A stretch of DNA of 64,000 bases, from assembly GCF_010500215.1 (NCBI RefSeq), contig NZ_JAAGOY010000007.1, positions 962,501 through 1,026,500 of the forward strand. The letters are read 5' to 3'. The stretch's first letter is position 1. Every line of letters starts with the position of its first letter. A program made the translations under genes and the position numbers. Below the pieces are notes generated by a model. The model was not told the origin of the DNA. It did no database searches and worked only from the letters and a program-made list of their open reading frames with translations. This stretch comes from Aliiroseovarius sp. PrR006. Lineage in GTDB: Bacteria > Pseudomonadota > Alphaproteobacteria > Rhodobacterales > Rhodobacteraceae. Positions 28,915 to 37,515 of this stretch are shown one piece after another.

Positions 28915-29949
28915 TTAGCCTAGCCAGCCGCCCAGATTGCGTTCGGCCACGCCGATCAGCGCGTCGATATGGGCGTCGTCGTCATTCAGGCAGGGAATAT
29001 AGGTGAAGCTTTCGCCACCAGCCTCGATAAAGGCCTCTTGGATTTCTTCCTGAATTTCTTCCAGCGTCTCGATGCAATCGGCCGAGAACGCAGGCGCGAT
29101 GACCGCGATGTTTTTTTTGCCGCTTTTGGCCAGACGCGCGACTTCCTCGACCGTGTAGGGTTTCAGCCATTCTTCCGGGCCAAAGACCGACTGGAAGGTC
29201 GTGGTGATTTCGCTTTCATCCCAGCCCAGACGCTCTTTCAGCAGACGAGTGCTTTTCTGGCATTGGCAGTGATAGGGATCGCCCTGCTGCAGATAGCGTT
29301 CCGGCATCCCGTGATAGGACACGACCAGCAGATCGGGTTTCTTGTCCATCGCGGTATAGCCCTTTTCCACCGACTGCGCCAAAGCGTCGACATAGGCGGG
29401 ATCATCGAAATAGGGCTCGATCGTGCGGGATGCGGGTTGCCAGGCTTCGTCCATTAAGGCGCGGAAGAACTGGTCGTTCGCGGTGCCCATCGTAGCGCCC
29501 GCATATTGCGGATAAAGTGGGAAAAACAGGATGCGGTCGCAGCCCGCCGCCACCATTTCTTGAACCTTCGACTTGGTCGACGGATTGCCATAGCGCATGC
29601 AGAAATCAACCATGACCTCAGCGCCGTATTTTGCTTCCAATGCGGCGCGAAGCTTGCCCACTTGCGCCTTTGTGATGGTCATCAACGGACTTTCACCCAG
29701 CTCTTCATTCCAGATCGACCTATACGCCTCGCCCGAGGATTTCGGGCGTTTGGTCAGAATGATGGTCTGAAGGATCGGCTGCCATTTCCATGCGGGATAG
29801 TCGATGACGCGCTTGTCCGACAGGAATTCATTCAGATATCGGCGCATCGGCCAATAGTCATACCCATCGGGCGTGCCAAGATTGGCGAACAGAACACCGA
29901 CTTTACGGGTAGGGAGTTTGGGATGATCCGTGGGCTTTTGCATAATCAT
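28915..29949 (-). CDS. hemH: Ferrochelatase
   Basis: 344-residue enzyme that inserts Fe2+ into protoporphyrin IX. Motifs are LFANLGTPD near the N-terminus, the catalytic histidine in VVSYHGMPERYLQQGDPY, a glutamate-rich helix near the C-terminus (APAFSADCIETLEEIQEE), and FQSVFGPEEWLKPY. ATG 29949 has AAGGA 8 nt upstream. Together with hemJ and hemW it is the third heme-related gene in the window. It is followed on the same strand by hslVU. Confidence 0.97.
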   Translation of the reverse strand: MIMQKPTDHPKLPTRKVGVLFANLGTPDGYDYWPMRRYLNEFLSDKRVIDYPAWKWQPILQTIILTKRPKSSGEAYRSIWNEELGESPLMTITKAQVGKLRAALEAKYGAEVMVDFCMRYGNPSTKSKVQEMVAAGCDRILFFPLYPQYAGATMGTANDQFFRALMDEAWQPASRTIEPYFDDPAYVDALAQSVEKGYTAMDKKPDLLVVSYHGMPERYLQQGDPYHCQCQKSTRLLKERLGWDESEITTTFQSVFGPEEWLKPYTVEEVARLAKSGKKNIAVIAPAFSADCIETLEEIQEEIQEAFIEAGGESFTYIPCLNDDDAHIDALIGVAERNLGGWLG

Positions 29950-30000
29950 GGCTACGTCCTTGTTCGCGTCTCAGATCACTTAAACAGAATATATTTCAGG

Positions 30001-30831
30001 TCAATCGGACAATTTGTTCTCGTCCGTGCCCAAGGCATCCGCCAGGCGGGCGGCAGCAGAGCCGGGGCGCAGCGGTTTTTGCTGACTTTCGTCGGGCGCC
30101 CAGCCGGTCAGAAAAATCATTTCGAAGCTGGCGGTGATGCGGGCGTCATCTGCGGGGAAGTGCTGGGCATAGCGAGTTTTGACGTCATCAAAGAAGGCGC
30201 GGCTCAGAGGCAAGTTTAGTCTCTGTTCCAGCGCATTTCGCTCGCCCATCGCTTTCAGATCGCACATGAGGGCGTAAGCGTCAGCGTATGTCACCTGCCG
30301 CACAGCGCTGTCCGCGACAGGCAGCGCAAGGCCCGCGCGTTGAAGTAGCGCGCCGAGGTCGCGGATCTCGCCCATCGGGACGACGCGCGGGGACAGGCCG
30401 CCGGTGCGGGCGACTTCGACCTCGGACAAAATAGCGCGGAGTTCGGACAGGGTTTGCCCACCAAACATCACCCCCATGAACAGCCCGTCATTGATCAGCG
30501 CGCGGCGGGATTGGATGATCTGCCCCACCGGGTCATTGGCCCAATGCAGCGACAACCCGTGGATCACCAGATCATGCGCGCCCGGCTCCAGCGACAGGAT
30601 GTCGTCATCGGGGACAATCACCGCATCTGGGAAGCTTTCGGCCCACACATCCGGGAAACCGGTGACAATCGCAGGCTTGGTAAACGTTCTGTTAACCTCT
30701 GTCAGGCGATCCTTCACCTCATCCGCGGCCAGTTCCTGCAAGAACATGCCGTCCGCCGTTGCGCGGCGGCGGTTTTGCGCCAGTTGGGCGCGGTTGGTCA
30801 GCTTGGGCGGTGTGTCGTCAGGCAGTCTCAT
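30001..30831 (-). CDS. BioC/NDUFAF5-like methyltransferase-fold protein
   Basis: 276-residue protein resembling the class I methyltransferase-like group that includes mitochondrial NDUFAF5 (C20orf7) and BioC. The N-terminal NRRRATADGMFLQELAADEV and the central VIHGLSLHWANDPVGQI and GGLSPRVVPMGEIRDLGALLQRAG are typical of that group. The place where the glycine-rich SAM motif (D-x-G-x-G-x-G) should be reads AIVTGFPDVWAESF, so canonical SAM binding looks degenerate. I chose ATG 30831 over an upstream in-frame ATG because family homology begins there. It diverges from comF. Confidence 0.75.
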   Translation of the reverse strand: MRLPDDTPPKLTNRAQLAQNRRRATADGMFLQELAADEVKDRLTEVNRTFTKPAIVTGFPDVWAESFPDAVIVPDDDILSLEPGAHDLVIHGLSLHWANDPVGQIIQSRRALINDGLFMGVMFGGQTLSELRAILSEVEVARTGGLSPRVVPMGEIRDLGALLQRAGLALPVADSAVRQVTYADAYALMCDLKAMGERNALEQRLNLPLSRAFFDDVKTRYAQHFPADDARITASFEMIFLTGWAPDESQQKPLRPGSAAARLADALGTDENKLSD

Positions 30832-30861
30832 GGCGGCGGACCATAGTTGGAAAGGGCGAAA

Positions 30862-31578
30862 ATGCAATCAGCGCTGCATCTGATCTATCCGCCGCAATGC
30901 GTCAGCTGCGATGCACCGACCGATACGGACTTTGCGCTGTGCCCGGAATGCTGGCGGGATACGCCGTTTATCAGTGGATTGTCCTGCGATCTGTGTGGCG
31001 AACCCCTGCCCGGTGAAGATGAGGACAGCATCGTGCATTGCGACGCCTGCATGACGCGGCAGCGTCCGTGGACACAGGGGCGCTCTGCCCTGCTCTATCG
31101 CGGCAATGCGCGCCGGATGATCCTTGCCCTGAAACATGGCGACCGGCCCGAGCTTGCCCGCAGTTTCGCCCCGTGGCTGGCACGCGCGGCGGCGGATATC
31201 CTGCACGATGACCTGCTGATCGTCCCCATCCCCATCCATTGGACCCGGCGCTTGAAGCGGCGCTATAACCAAGCGGCCGAGCTGTCGCGGGCCTTATCTC
31301 GTGAAACCGGGTTGGAGCACGCACCGCAAGCGCTGATCCGCCCGCGCCGCACTGCCATGCATGACGGGATGAGCGTCGAAGATCGCTTTGCTAATATGCA
31401 CCATGCCATCCTTCCTCACCCCAAATATGGCGCGCAGCTGATGGGCAGGGATGTATTGCTCTTGGACGACGTCATGACCTCGGGTGCGACATTTCATGCG
31501 GCGGCGCATGCGGCAATTCGTGCCGGTGCCGCATCTGTGAAGGTGCTATCCCTTGCACGCGTTGCCCGCGATGCCTAA
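30862..31578 (+). CDS. comF: ComF family phosphoribosyltransferase-like protein
   Basis: 238-residue protein with an N-terminal zinc-binding region (CVSCDAP, CPECW, CDLCGEPLPG, HCDACM) and a C-terminal type I phosphoribosyltransferase fold with the PRPP loop DVLLLDDVMTSGATF. Members act in natural transformation (DNA uptake processing) in competent species; in others the role is unknown. The start is ATG 30862 with GAAAGGGCG upstream. A TTG 15 bp upstream is possible. It precedes grxC by 43 bp. Confidence 0.9.
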   Translation: MQSALHLIYPPQCVSCDAPTDTDFALCPECWRDTPFISGLSCDLCGEPLPGEDEDSIVHCDACMTRQRPWTQGRSALLYRGNARRMILALKHGDRPELARSFAPWLARAAADILHDDLLIVPIPIHWTRRLKRRYNQAAELSRALSRETGLEHAPQALIRPRRTAMHDGMSVEDRFANMHHAILPHPKYGAQLMGRDVLLLDDVMTSGATFHAAAHAAIRAGAASVKVLSLARVARDA

Positions 31579-31621
31579 CTGGCTGTAAACCTATCCACAG
31601 ATACCTCGTACGGAGCCTCTG

Positions 31622-31879
31622 ATGCAGTCTGTCACCATCTATTCCTCGCCGCTCTGCGGGTTTTGCCATGCAGCCAAGCGCCTTTTGAACAGCAAGAACG
31701 TCGCGTTTGACGAGATTAACGTGCTGATGAAGCCAGAGCGCAAGCAAGAGATGATGTCGCGCGCCAATGGCCGCCACACCGTGCCGCAGATCTTTGTTGG
31801 CGACATCCACGTGGGTGGGTGCGATGACCTGTATGACCTTGAACGCAGCGGGAAACTTGATCCGCTGCTGGCGGGCTGA
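31622..31879 (+). CDS. grxC: Glutaredoxin 3 (CGFC active site)
   Basis: 85-residue thioredoxin-fold protein that reduces disulfides with glutathione. The dithiol active site is Cys12-Gly-Phe-Cys15, differing from the usual Cys-Pro-Tyr-Cys. The glutathione-contact segments HTVPQIFVGDIHVGGCDDLYDLE are standard. It is directly followed by the Nit1-type amidase gene, an apt partner in glutathione metabolism. Confidence 0.95.
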   Translation: MQSVTIYSSPLCGFCHAAKRLLNSKNVAFDEINVLMKPERKQEMMSRANGRHTVPQIFVGDIHVGGCDDLYDLERSGKLDPLLAG

Positions 31880-31882
31880 GCA

Positions 31883-32701
31883 ATGCGCGTCGCGCTGATC
31901 CAGTTTACGGCCGGGGATGATCCGGCCGCGAACCTTGGGCCATTGCGCGACATGATCCGGCAGGCTGCACAGGACGGGGCCGAGTTTGTCCTGACCCCCG
32001 AAGTGTCGAACATCATTTCGACCAGCCGCCGCCATCAGCAAGACGTTCTGCACCACGAACAAGATGACCCCACGCTCGCCGCCTTGCGATACGAGGCGCA
32101 CGAGTTGGGAATCTGGCTGTTGATTGGCTCGCTTGCGCTGAAGACCGACGACCCGGACGGGCGCTTTGCCAATCGGTCATTCATGATTTCTCCGCTTGGG
32201 GATATCGTCGCGCGCTATGATAAGATCCACATGTTTGATGTGCAGATCTCGGACACGGAAAGCTATCGCGAAAGCGCAGGCTATCGTCCCGGCGACCGCG
32301 CCACCGTTGCCCAGACCGAGTTCTGCCAAATTGGCATGACCATCTGTTATGACATGCGCTTTCCGCATCTCTATCGCGTGCTGGCCAAGGCCGGTGCGCA
32401 GATCATCACGGTTCCTGCCGCGTTTTCTCCGGTCACGGGGGCGGCCCATTGGGAAAGCCTGCTGCGCGCCCGCGCGATTGAAAACGGCGTGTTTATTTTG
32501 GCCCCGGCGATGTGCGGGCAGAACACCCCGAAGCGCGCGACATACGGACATTCTTTGGTTGTTTCGCCCTGGGGCGAGGTTTTGGCCGACGCTGGTGTCG
32601 CACCGGGCATCACAATGGTTGATCTTGACCTTGCAGACGTGGGAAGGTCGCGCCAACGCGTTCCATCCCTGACGCATGATCGAGAATTCAAAGGCCCCTG
32701 A
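31883..32701 (+). CDS. Carbon-nitrogen hydrolase, probable deaminated-glutathione amidase (Nit1-type)
   Basis: 272-residue nitrilase-superfamily enzyme with the full catalytic triad Glu40 (LTPEVSN), Lys114 (YDKIHMFDV) and Cys155 (GMTICYDMRFPHLYR). The KIHMFDV and DMRFPHLYR segments are those of Nit1-type amidases, which repair deaminated glutathione. Location immediately after glutaredoxin supports this reading. An omega-amidase (Nit2) cannot be excluded. The stop overlaps the marR-type start as TGATG. Confidence 0.85.
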   Translation: MRVALIQFTAGDDPAANLGPLRDMIRQAAQDGAEFVLTPEVSNIISTSRRHQQDVLHHEQDDPTLAALRYEAHELGIWLLIGSLALKTDDPDGRFANRSFMISPLGDIVARYDKIHMFDVQISDTESYRESAGYRPGDRATVAQTEFCQIGMTICYDMRFPHLYRVLAKAGAQIITVPAAFSPVTGAAHWESLLRARAIENGVFILAPAMCGQNTPKRATYGHSLVVSPWGEVLADAGVAPGITMVDLDLADVGRSRQRVPSLTHDREFKGP

Positions 32702-33147
32702 TGTCCGAAAGCTCTGCCGAAACTCTGTCTGTCGCCCTGTTCAGCGAGATGTTCATGGCCGACCAGCTGGCGCGCAACCGCCTGTCGAAAGCGCTGCCGA
32801 AGGGTATGGAGCTAAGCCATTTTTCGGTGTTGAATCACTTGGCCCGCGTGGGGGAAGAAAAAAGCCCCGCGCAATTGGCCAAGTCGTTTCATGTCACGCG
32901 TGGTGCGATGACGAATACGCTGAACAAATTGGAATGGGCTGGGCACGTGCATATTCGCCCTGACTGGGATGATGCCCGGCGCAAGTTTGTTACGATCTCG
33001 CCCTCTGGCAGGGCTGCGCGAGATGCGGCTTTGGCGGCGATCACGCCGATCATCTCGAACATGGTGAAGCAGATCGGGGCCGAGAACGTGCGCAACGTGC
33101 TGCCGGTCTTGCGAGAGATGCGCCAGATCCTAAGTGACGTTGAATGA
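32701..33147 (+). CDS. MarR family transcriptional regulator
   Basis: 148-residue winged-helix regulator. The wHTH reads PAQLAKSFHVTRGAMTNTLNKLEWAGHVHIRPDWDDARRKFVTISPSG, with the DD-R-K wing expected of MarR proteins. Target and ligand are not evident. It is the third gene of a grxC-nit1-marR run and could sense a thiol or oxidant stress, but no conserved sensor cysteine was identified. Confidence 0.88.
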   Translation: MSESSAETLSVALFSEMFMADQLARNRLSKALPKGMELSHFSVLNHLARVGEEKSPAQLAKSFHVTRGAMTNTLNKLEWAGHVHIRPDWDDARRKFVTISPSGRAARDAALAAITPIISNMVKQIGAENVRNVLPVLREMRQILSDVE

Positions 33148-33263
33148 AGGCGCATGAATTCACCACCGACCTGTTGATGCAGACGGGCAATACACGCTGG
33201 GTACCCACGCCGACCGCTTTGTGCCTGTCTGGATTGGGCCAAATCCACGGTTTCTGCCTATAA
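33144..33263 (+). other. Short open frame after marR, possible gene remnant
   Basis: A 39-codon frame opens at ATG 33144, sharing ATGA with the marR stop, and ends at TAA before the convergent ubiG. I do not recognise the peptide (MKAHEFTTDLLMQTGNTRW start). A different frame of the same bases reads protein-like sequence (GTHADRFVPVWIGPNPRF) without a start, so the region may be a decayed gene end. Confidence 0.25.
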
Positions 33264-33279
33264 ACCGCCGGAATAGAGC

Positions 33280-34029
33280 CTATTGCGGCTTAATCGAGGT
33301 CATGGCGTAGTTCACCGACAGGTCTTGGGAGGACAGCGACCAGCTCCAGCCCAGCGGGTTGAAGACCATACCCATGCGATCCACCACGTTCAGACCAGAA
33401 GCGGCGATCAGGTCGGATAGTTCATCAGGCGTGATGAATTTCGACCACTCATGGGTCCCCTTGGGCAGCCAGCGCATGATGTGCTCGGCGCCGATGATGG
33501 CGACCATATAACTTTTCGGATTGCGGTTCATGGTGGACGCCACCATCAATCCGCCCGGCTTCAACAGTTGCTGACAGGCGGTTAGATAGGCCAGCGGGTC
33601 GGCGACATGCTCGACCACTTCCATGTTCAGAACCACGTCGAACTGCTCGCCCGCGTCGGCAAGGCTTTCGGCGGTGCAATTGCGGTAATCAATATCCAAT
33701 CCCATCTGCTCGGCATGGACTTGCGCGACCGGAATGTTGCCCGCCGCCGCATCCGCGCCAATCACCGTGGCGCCAAGACGGGCCATCGGTTCGGACAGCA
33801 GCCCCCCACCACAGCCGATGTCCAACAGGCGCAGGCCTTTGAACGGCTCGACATCGTTCAGATCCCGGCCAAACTCGGCAGCGATCTGGTTTGTGATATA
33901 ATCCAGACGCACCGGGTTCATCATGTGAAGCGGTTTGAACTTGCCCGTGGGGTCCCACCATTCGGCGGCCATCGCCTCGAATTTGGCGACTTCGGCGGGG
34001 TCGACGGTGGTCTGGTTATCGGCAGTCAT
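33280..34029 (-). CDS. ubiG: Ubiquinone biosynthesis O-methyltransferase UbiG
   Basis: 249-residue SAM-dependent methyltransferase that carries out both O-methylations in ubiquinone synthesis. The N-terminal [30 protein letters not shown] is the UbiG signature, and the SAM site is [24 protein letters not shown] chose the ATG at 34029 ([14 protein letters not shown]) because AGAAGG lies upstream and the family begins nearby. An in-frame ATG 39 bp upstream is less likely. It diverges from pip. Confidence 0.95.
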   Translation of the reverse strand: MTADNQTTVDPAEVAKFEAMAAEWWDPTGKFKPLHMMNPVRLDYITNQIAAEFGRDLNDVEPFKGLRLLDIGCGGGLLSEPMARLGATVIGADAAAGNIPVAQVHAEQMGLDIDYRNCTAESLADAGEQFDVVLNMEVVEHVADPLAYLTACQQLLKPGGLMVASTMNRNPKSYMVAIIGAEHIMRWLPKGTHEWSKFITPDELSDLIAASGLNVVDRMGMVFNPLGWSWSLSSQDLSVNYAMTSIKPQ

Positions 34030-34082
34030 CGGATACCTTCTTTCTGATGGCGGGCGCGTCATGGGCATTATATAGAGGTCTC

Positions 34083-35072
34083 ATGGATAAGGCCGCAGGA
34101 AAAAACAGCGCAGCCGCAAGGTTGTATCCTCCGATCGACCCGTTCGATCGGCATATGCTGGATGTCGGCGACGGCCACAAGATCTATGTGGAACAATCCG
34201 GCAATCCCGACGGAATTCCCGTGGTGGTTTTGCATGGCGGCCCGGGGGGCGGGTCTTCGCCTGCGATGCGGCGGTTCTTTAACCCGCGGCTCTATCACAT
34301 CATCCTGTTTGACCAGCGCGGCTGTGGACGCTCGCGTCCTCACGCCAGTATTGATCACAATACCACATGGCATCTGGTGCGCGATATTGAGCAGATCCGC
34401 ACCAAGCTGGGCATTGAGCGCTGGATCGTGTTTGGCGGAAGCTGGGGGGCAACGCTGTCCCTGATTTACGCGCAGGCGCACCCGTCCCGCGTGGCGCATC
34501 TGGTGTTGCGCGGTGTCTTCCTTGCCACCAAATCCGAGCTTGAGTGGTTTTACGGCGGCGGCGCTGGGCGGTTCTGGCCCGAGCTGTGGGACCGCTTTGA
34601 GCACCTGATCCCCGAGGCCGAGCGTCATGATATGATCTCGGCCTACCATCGTCGCCTGTTTTCCGGAAACTACGCGGAAGAAGCCCGCTTTGCTCGCGCA
34701 TGGACGGGATGGGAAAACGCGCTGGCTTCGATCCATAATATCGGCGTGACGATCGACAGCCCGGCGGAATATGCCCGCGCGTTTGCCCGGTTGGAGAACC
34801 ACTATTTCCGTCACGGCGCCTTTCTGGATGAAGACGGCAAGATCCTGCGTGACATGGAACGCATCGCGCATATTCCCGGCACCATCGTACAGGGCCGTCA
34901 CGATATGATCTGTCCCCCGAAAATGTCATGGGAACTGCACCGCCGCTGGCCCACGTCTGATCTGCGGATGATCCATCTGGCTGGGCACGCCCTGTCGGAA
35001 CGCGGTATCGCGGACGAGCTGGTGACGACGATGGAGAAGCTGTCGACCACGCGCGAGGCGCTGTCTCTTTGA
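34083..35072 (+). CDS. pip: Proline iminopeptidase
   Basis: 329-residue alpha/beta hydrolase of peptidase family S33 that removes N-terminal proline. It begins near LYPPIDPFDRHMLDVGDGHKIYVEQSGNP, has HGGPGGGSSP (oxyanion region) and the nucleophile Ser120 in GGSWGATLSL, with GRSRPHASIDHNTTWHLV typical of the family. ATG 34083 follows AGAGG. An upstream ATG at 34047 is open but lies in the ubiG leader. Confidence 0.94.
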   Translation: MDKAAGKNSAAARLYPPIDPFDRHMLDVGDGHKIYVEQSGNPDGIPVVVLHGGPGGGSSPAMRRFFNPRLYHIILFDQRGCGRSRPHASIDHNTTWHLVRDIEQIRTKLGIERWIVFGGSWGATLSLIYAQAHPSRVAHLVLRGVFLATKSELEWFYGGGAGRFWPELWDRFEHLIPEAERHDMISAYHRRLFSGNYAEEARFARAWTGWENALASIHNIGVTIDSPAEYARAFARLENHYFRHGAFLDEDGKILRDMERIAHIPGTIVQGRHDMICPPKMSWELHRRWPTSDLRMIHLAGHALSERGIADELVTTMEKLSTTREALSL

Positions 35073-35155
35073 TTTCTAACCGGCAACAAGCCACGCGCTC
35101 TTAAGGCAAAATCACGACTGTTTTCCCCGTCGCAAGGGTGCCAAACGCGTAAGGC

Positions 35156-35184
35156 TTGCAGACTCACCAGCTTTCCCCTATATC
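35156..35184 (+). promoter_or_regulatory. Candidate promoter of the rimP-nusA-infB operon
   Basis: TTGCAG (35156-35161), a 17-bp spacer and TATATC (35179-35184) would start RNA near 35191. That would give a leader of about 90 nt ending at the rimP start codon. Confidence 0.45.
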
Positions 35185-35200
35185 CCTTTTCAACAGCGGC

Positions 35201-35264
35201 GCTTCGGCCTCCACCCCCGAAGCTCCACCGGATAAATCCGACGGGCCCGCTGGCCCGTTTTTTT
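35201..35264 (+). promoter_or_regulatory. Candidate attenuator: three tandem hairpins before rimP
   Basis: GCTTCGG/CCGAAGC (35201-35207 with 35217-35223) forms hairpin 1. CGGAT/ATCCG with a two-base loop (35229-35240) forms hairpin 2. ACGGGCC-CGCT-GGCCCGT followed by seven T (35241-35264) is a textbook intrinsic terminator. It ends only 15 bp before the rimP start codon, with just four bases between the T-tract and TTGGAG. It could attenuate the operon or simply end pip transcription. Confidence 0.65.
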
Positions 35265-35279
35265 GTTTTGGAGATACGT

Positions 35280-35864
35280 GTGAGCAACCTTGTTGCAAAA
35301 TCCGCGATTGACCGTCGTCTGGCCGAGATCGTCAGCCCTGTGATCGAAGACATGGGGTTCGAATTGGTGCGCCTGCGCCTGATGGGCGGCAATACGCCCA
35401 CGTTGCAGATCATGGCCGAGCGTCCTGATGGCGGGATCGAAGTTGATGATTGTGCCCAGATCTCGACCGCGCTGAGCGCGATCTTGGATGTGGAAGATCC
35501 GATTGAAGAAAACTATGCGCTTGAGGTCGGCTCGCCCGGCATCGACCGTCCGCTTACCCGTCTGAAAGATTTCGACGCGTGGTCGGGTTATGTCGCCAAG
35601 ATCGAGACGTCTGAACTGATCGACGGGCGCAAACGCTTCAAGGGAAACCTTGCAGGCGTAGAAGGAAACGAGGTTCTGATCGAGATCGAGAACCAGGGCG
35701 AAGAGGTCATCATTGGCCTCGACTTTGACTGGCTGGCGGATGCCAAGCTGGTTCTGACCGACGACCTGATCCGCGAGGCGCTGCGTCAGCGCAAAAACGC
35801 GGGCCAGATCGACGAAGCCCAATTTGACGAAATTCAAGAAATCACCGGTTCCGAGGAGGACTGA
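35280..35864 (+). CDS. rimP: Ribosome maturation factor RimP
   Basis: 194-residue 30S assembly factor. [24 protein letters not shown] at the N-terminus and the domain signature [22 protein letters not shown] are diagnostic. The C-terminal SH3-like part extends to [14 protein letters not shown] chose GTG 35280 because TTGGAG lies 7 nt upstream; the earlier TTG is itself part of that ribosome site. It is the first gene of rimP-nusA-ylxR-infB, an order shared by most bacteria. Confidence 0.95.
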   Translation: MSNLVAKSAIDRRLAEIVSPVIEDMGFELVRLRLMGGNTPTLQIMAERPDGGIEVDDCAQISTALSAILDVEDPIEENYALEVGSPGIDRPLTRLKDFDAWSGYVAKIETSELIDGRKRFKGNLAGVEGNEVLIEIENQGEEVIIGLDFDWLADAKLVLTDDLIREALRQRKNAGQIDEAQFDEIQEITGSEED

Positions 35865-35866
35865 GA

Positions 35867-37492
35867 ATGGCAATTACCTCTGCTAACCAGCTTGAGCTTC
35901 TGCAAACCGCCGAGGCCGTCGCCCGCGAAAAGATGATCGACCCCGCGCTGGTCATCGAAGCGATGGAAGAAAGCCTGGCGCGTGCAGCCAAGTCGCGTTA
36001 CGGCGCGGAAATGGACATTCGCGTGTCCATCGACCGCAAGACCGGCCGCGCCACTTTCACTCGCGTGCGCACCGTCGTCGCCGATGAAGAGCTGGAAAAC
36101 TATCAGGCCGAGTTCACCGTCGAACAGGCCAAGCAGTACATGGAAAACCCCGAAGTGGGTGACGTGTACAGCGAAGAAGTTCCGCCGGTTGAAATGGGCC
36201 GTATTGCTGCTCAGTCCGCCAAGCAGGTGATCCTGCAGAAGGTGCGCGAAGCTGAACGTGATCGTCAGTACGAAGAGTTCAAGGATCGTGCCGGCACCAT
36301 CATCAACGGTCAGGTCAAGCGCGAAGAATACGGCAACGTCATCGTGGACGTGGGTGCTGGCGAAGCCATCCTGCGCCGTAATGAGAAGATCGGCCGCGAA
36401 AGCTATCGCCCGAACGACCGTATCCGCTGCTACATCAAAGATGTGCGCCGCGAAGCCCGCGGCCCGCAGATCTTCCTGTCGCGCACCGCGCCGGAATTCA
36501 TGGCCGAGCTGTTCAAGATGGAAGTGCCCGAGATCTATGACAACATCATCGAGATCAAAGCCGTGGCCCGTGATCCCGGATCGCGCGCGAAGATTGCCGT
36601 GATCTCGTATGACGGTTCGATCGATCCGGTTGGTGCCTGTGTTGGTATGCGTGGTTCGCGCGTGCAAGCCGTCGTGAACGAGCTTCAGGGCGAAAAGATC
36701 GACATCATTCCGTGGAACGAAGATCAGCCGACTTTCCTGGTGAACGCGCTTCAGCCCGCTGAAGTGTCCAAGGTTGTTCTGGACGAAGAAGCCGGCAAGA
36801 TCGAAGTGGTTGTGCCCGATGAACAGCTGTCGCTGGCCATTGGTCGCCGCGGTCAGAACGTGCGTCTGGCAAGCCAGCTGACGAACCTTGATATCGACAT
36901 CATGACCGAAGCTGAAGAAAGCGAACGTCGCCAGAAAGAATTCGCTGTGCGCACCGCTTTGTTCATGGAGACCCTTGATCTGGACGAGTTCTTTGCCCAG
37001 CTATTGGTCTCGGAAGGCTTCACCAATCTGGAAGAAGTCGCCTATGTCGAGGTGGACGAACTGCTGGTCATCGACGGTGTTGACGAAGGCACCGCCAACG
37101 AACTGCAGACCCGCGCCCGCGAATATCTGGAAGCTCAGGCCGCCAAGGCGCTGGAAAACGCCCGTGCTATGGGTGTCGAAGACAGCCTGATCGCGTTCGA
37201 AGGTCTGACCGCTCAGATGGTCGAAGCCTTGGCCGAAGATGGTGTGAAATCGCTGGAAGACTTCGCAACCTGCGCCGACTGGGAACTGGCTGGTGGCTGG
37301 ACCACCGTGGACGGCGAACGCATCAAGGATGACGGTTCGCTTGAGAAGTTCGGCATCTCGCTGGAAGAAGCTCAGGACATGGTCATGACGGCCCGTATCC
37401 TTTTGGGCTGGGTCGATCCTGAAGAACTGGAAGCGGAAGCTGCTGAAGGCGAAGAAGAAGCGGAAGCTGCTGAAGAAGGAGCTGAGGCCTGA
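35867..37492 (+). CDS. nusA: Transcription termination/antitermination protein NusA
   Basis: 541-residue RNA polymerase-binding factor. It has the N-terminal RNAP-binding domain, an S1 domain (EYGNVIVDVGAGEAILRRNE), KH domains with SRAKIAVISYDG, VGACVGMRGSRVQAVVNELQGEKIDI and the LAIGRRGQNVRLA repeat. Two C-terminal acidic helix-hairpin repeats (LVSEGFTNLEEVAYVEVDELL, ALAEDGVKSLEDFATC) follow. The tail is unusually rich in Glu/Ala. It follows rimP by two bases. Confidence 0.97.
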   Translation: MAITSANQLELLQTAEAVAREKMIDPALVIEAMEESLARAAKSRYGAEMDIRVSIDRKTGRATFTRVRTVVADEELENYQAEFTVEQAKQYMENPEVGDVYSEEVPPVEMGRIAAQSAKQVILQKVREAERDRQYEEFKDRAGTIINGQVKREEYGNVIVDVGAGEAILRRNEKIGRESYRPNDRIRCYIKDVRREARGPQIFLSRTAPEFMAELFKMEVPEIYDNIIEIKAVARDPGSRAKIAVISYDGSIDPVGACVGMRGSRVQAVVNELQGEKIDIIPWNEDQPTFLVNALQPAEVSKVVLDEEAGKIEVVVPDEQLSLAIGRRGQNVRLASQLTNLDIDIMTEAEESERRQKEFAVRTALFMETLDLDEFFAQLLVSEGFTNLEEVAYVEVDELLVIDGVDEGTANELQTRAREYLEAQAAKALENARAMGVEDSLIAFEGLTAQMVEALAEDGVKSLEDFATCADWELAGGWTTVDGERIKDDGSLEKFGISLEEAQDMVMTARILLGWVDPEELEAEAAEGEEEAEAAEEGAEA

Positions 37493-37515
37493 TTTCAGGT
37501 CTCAGAGGGCAACGC

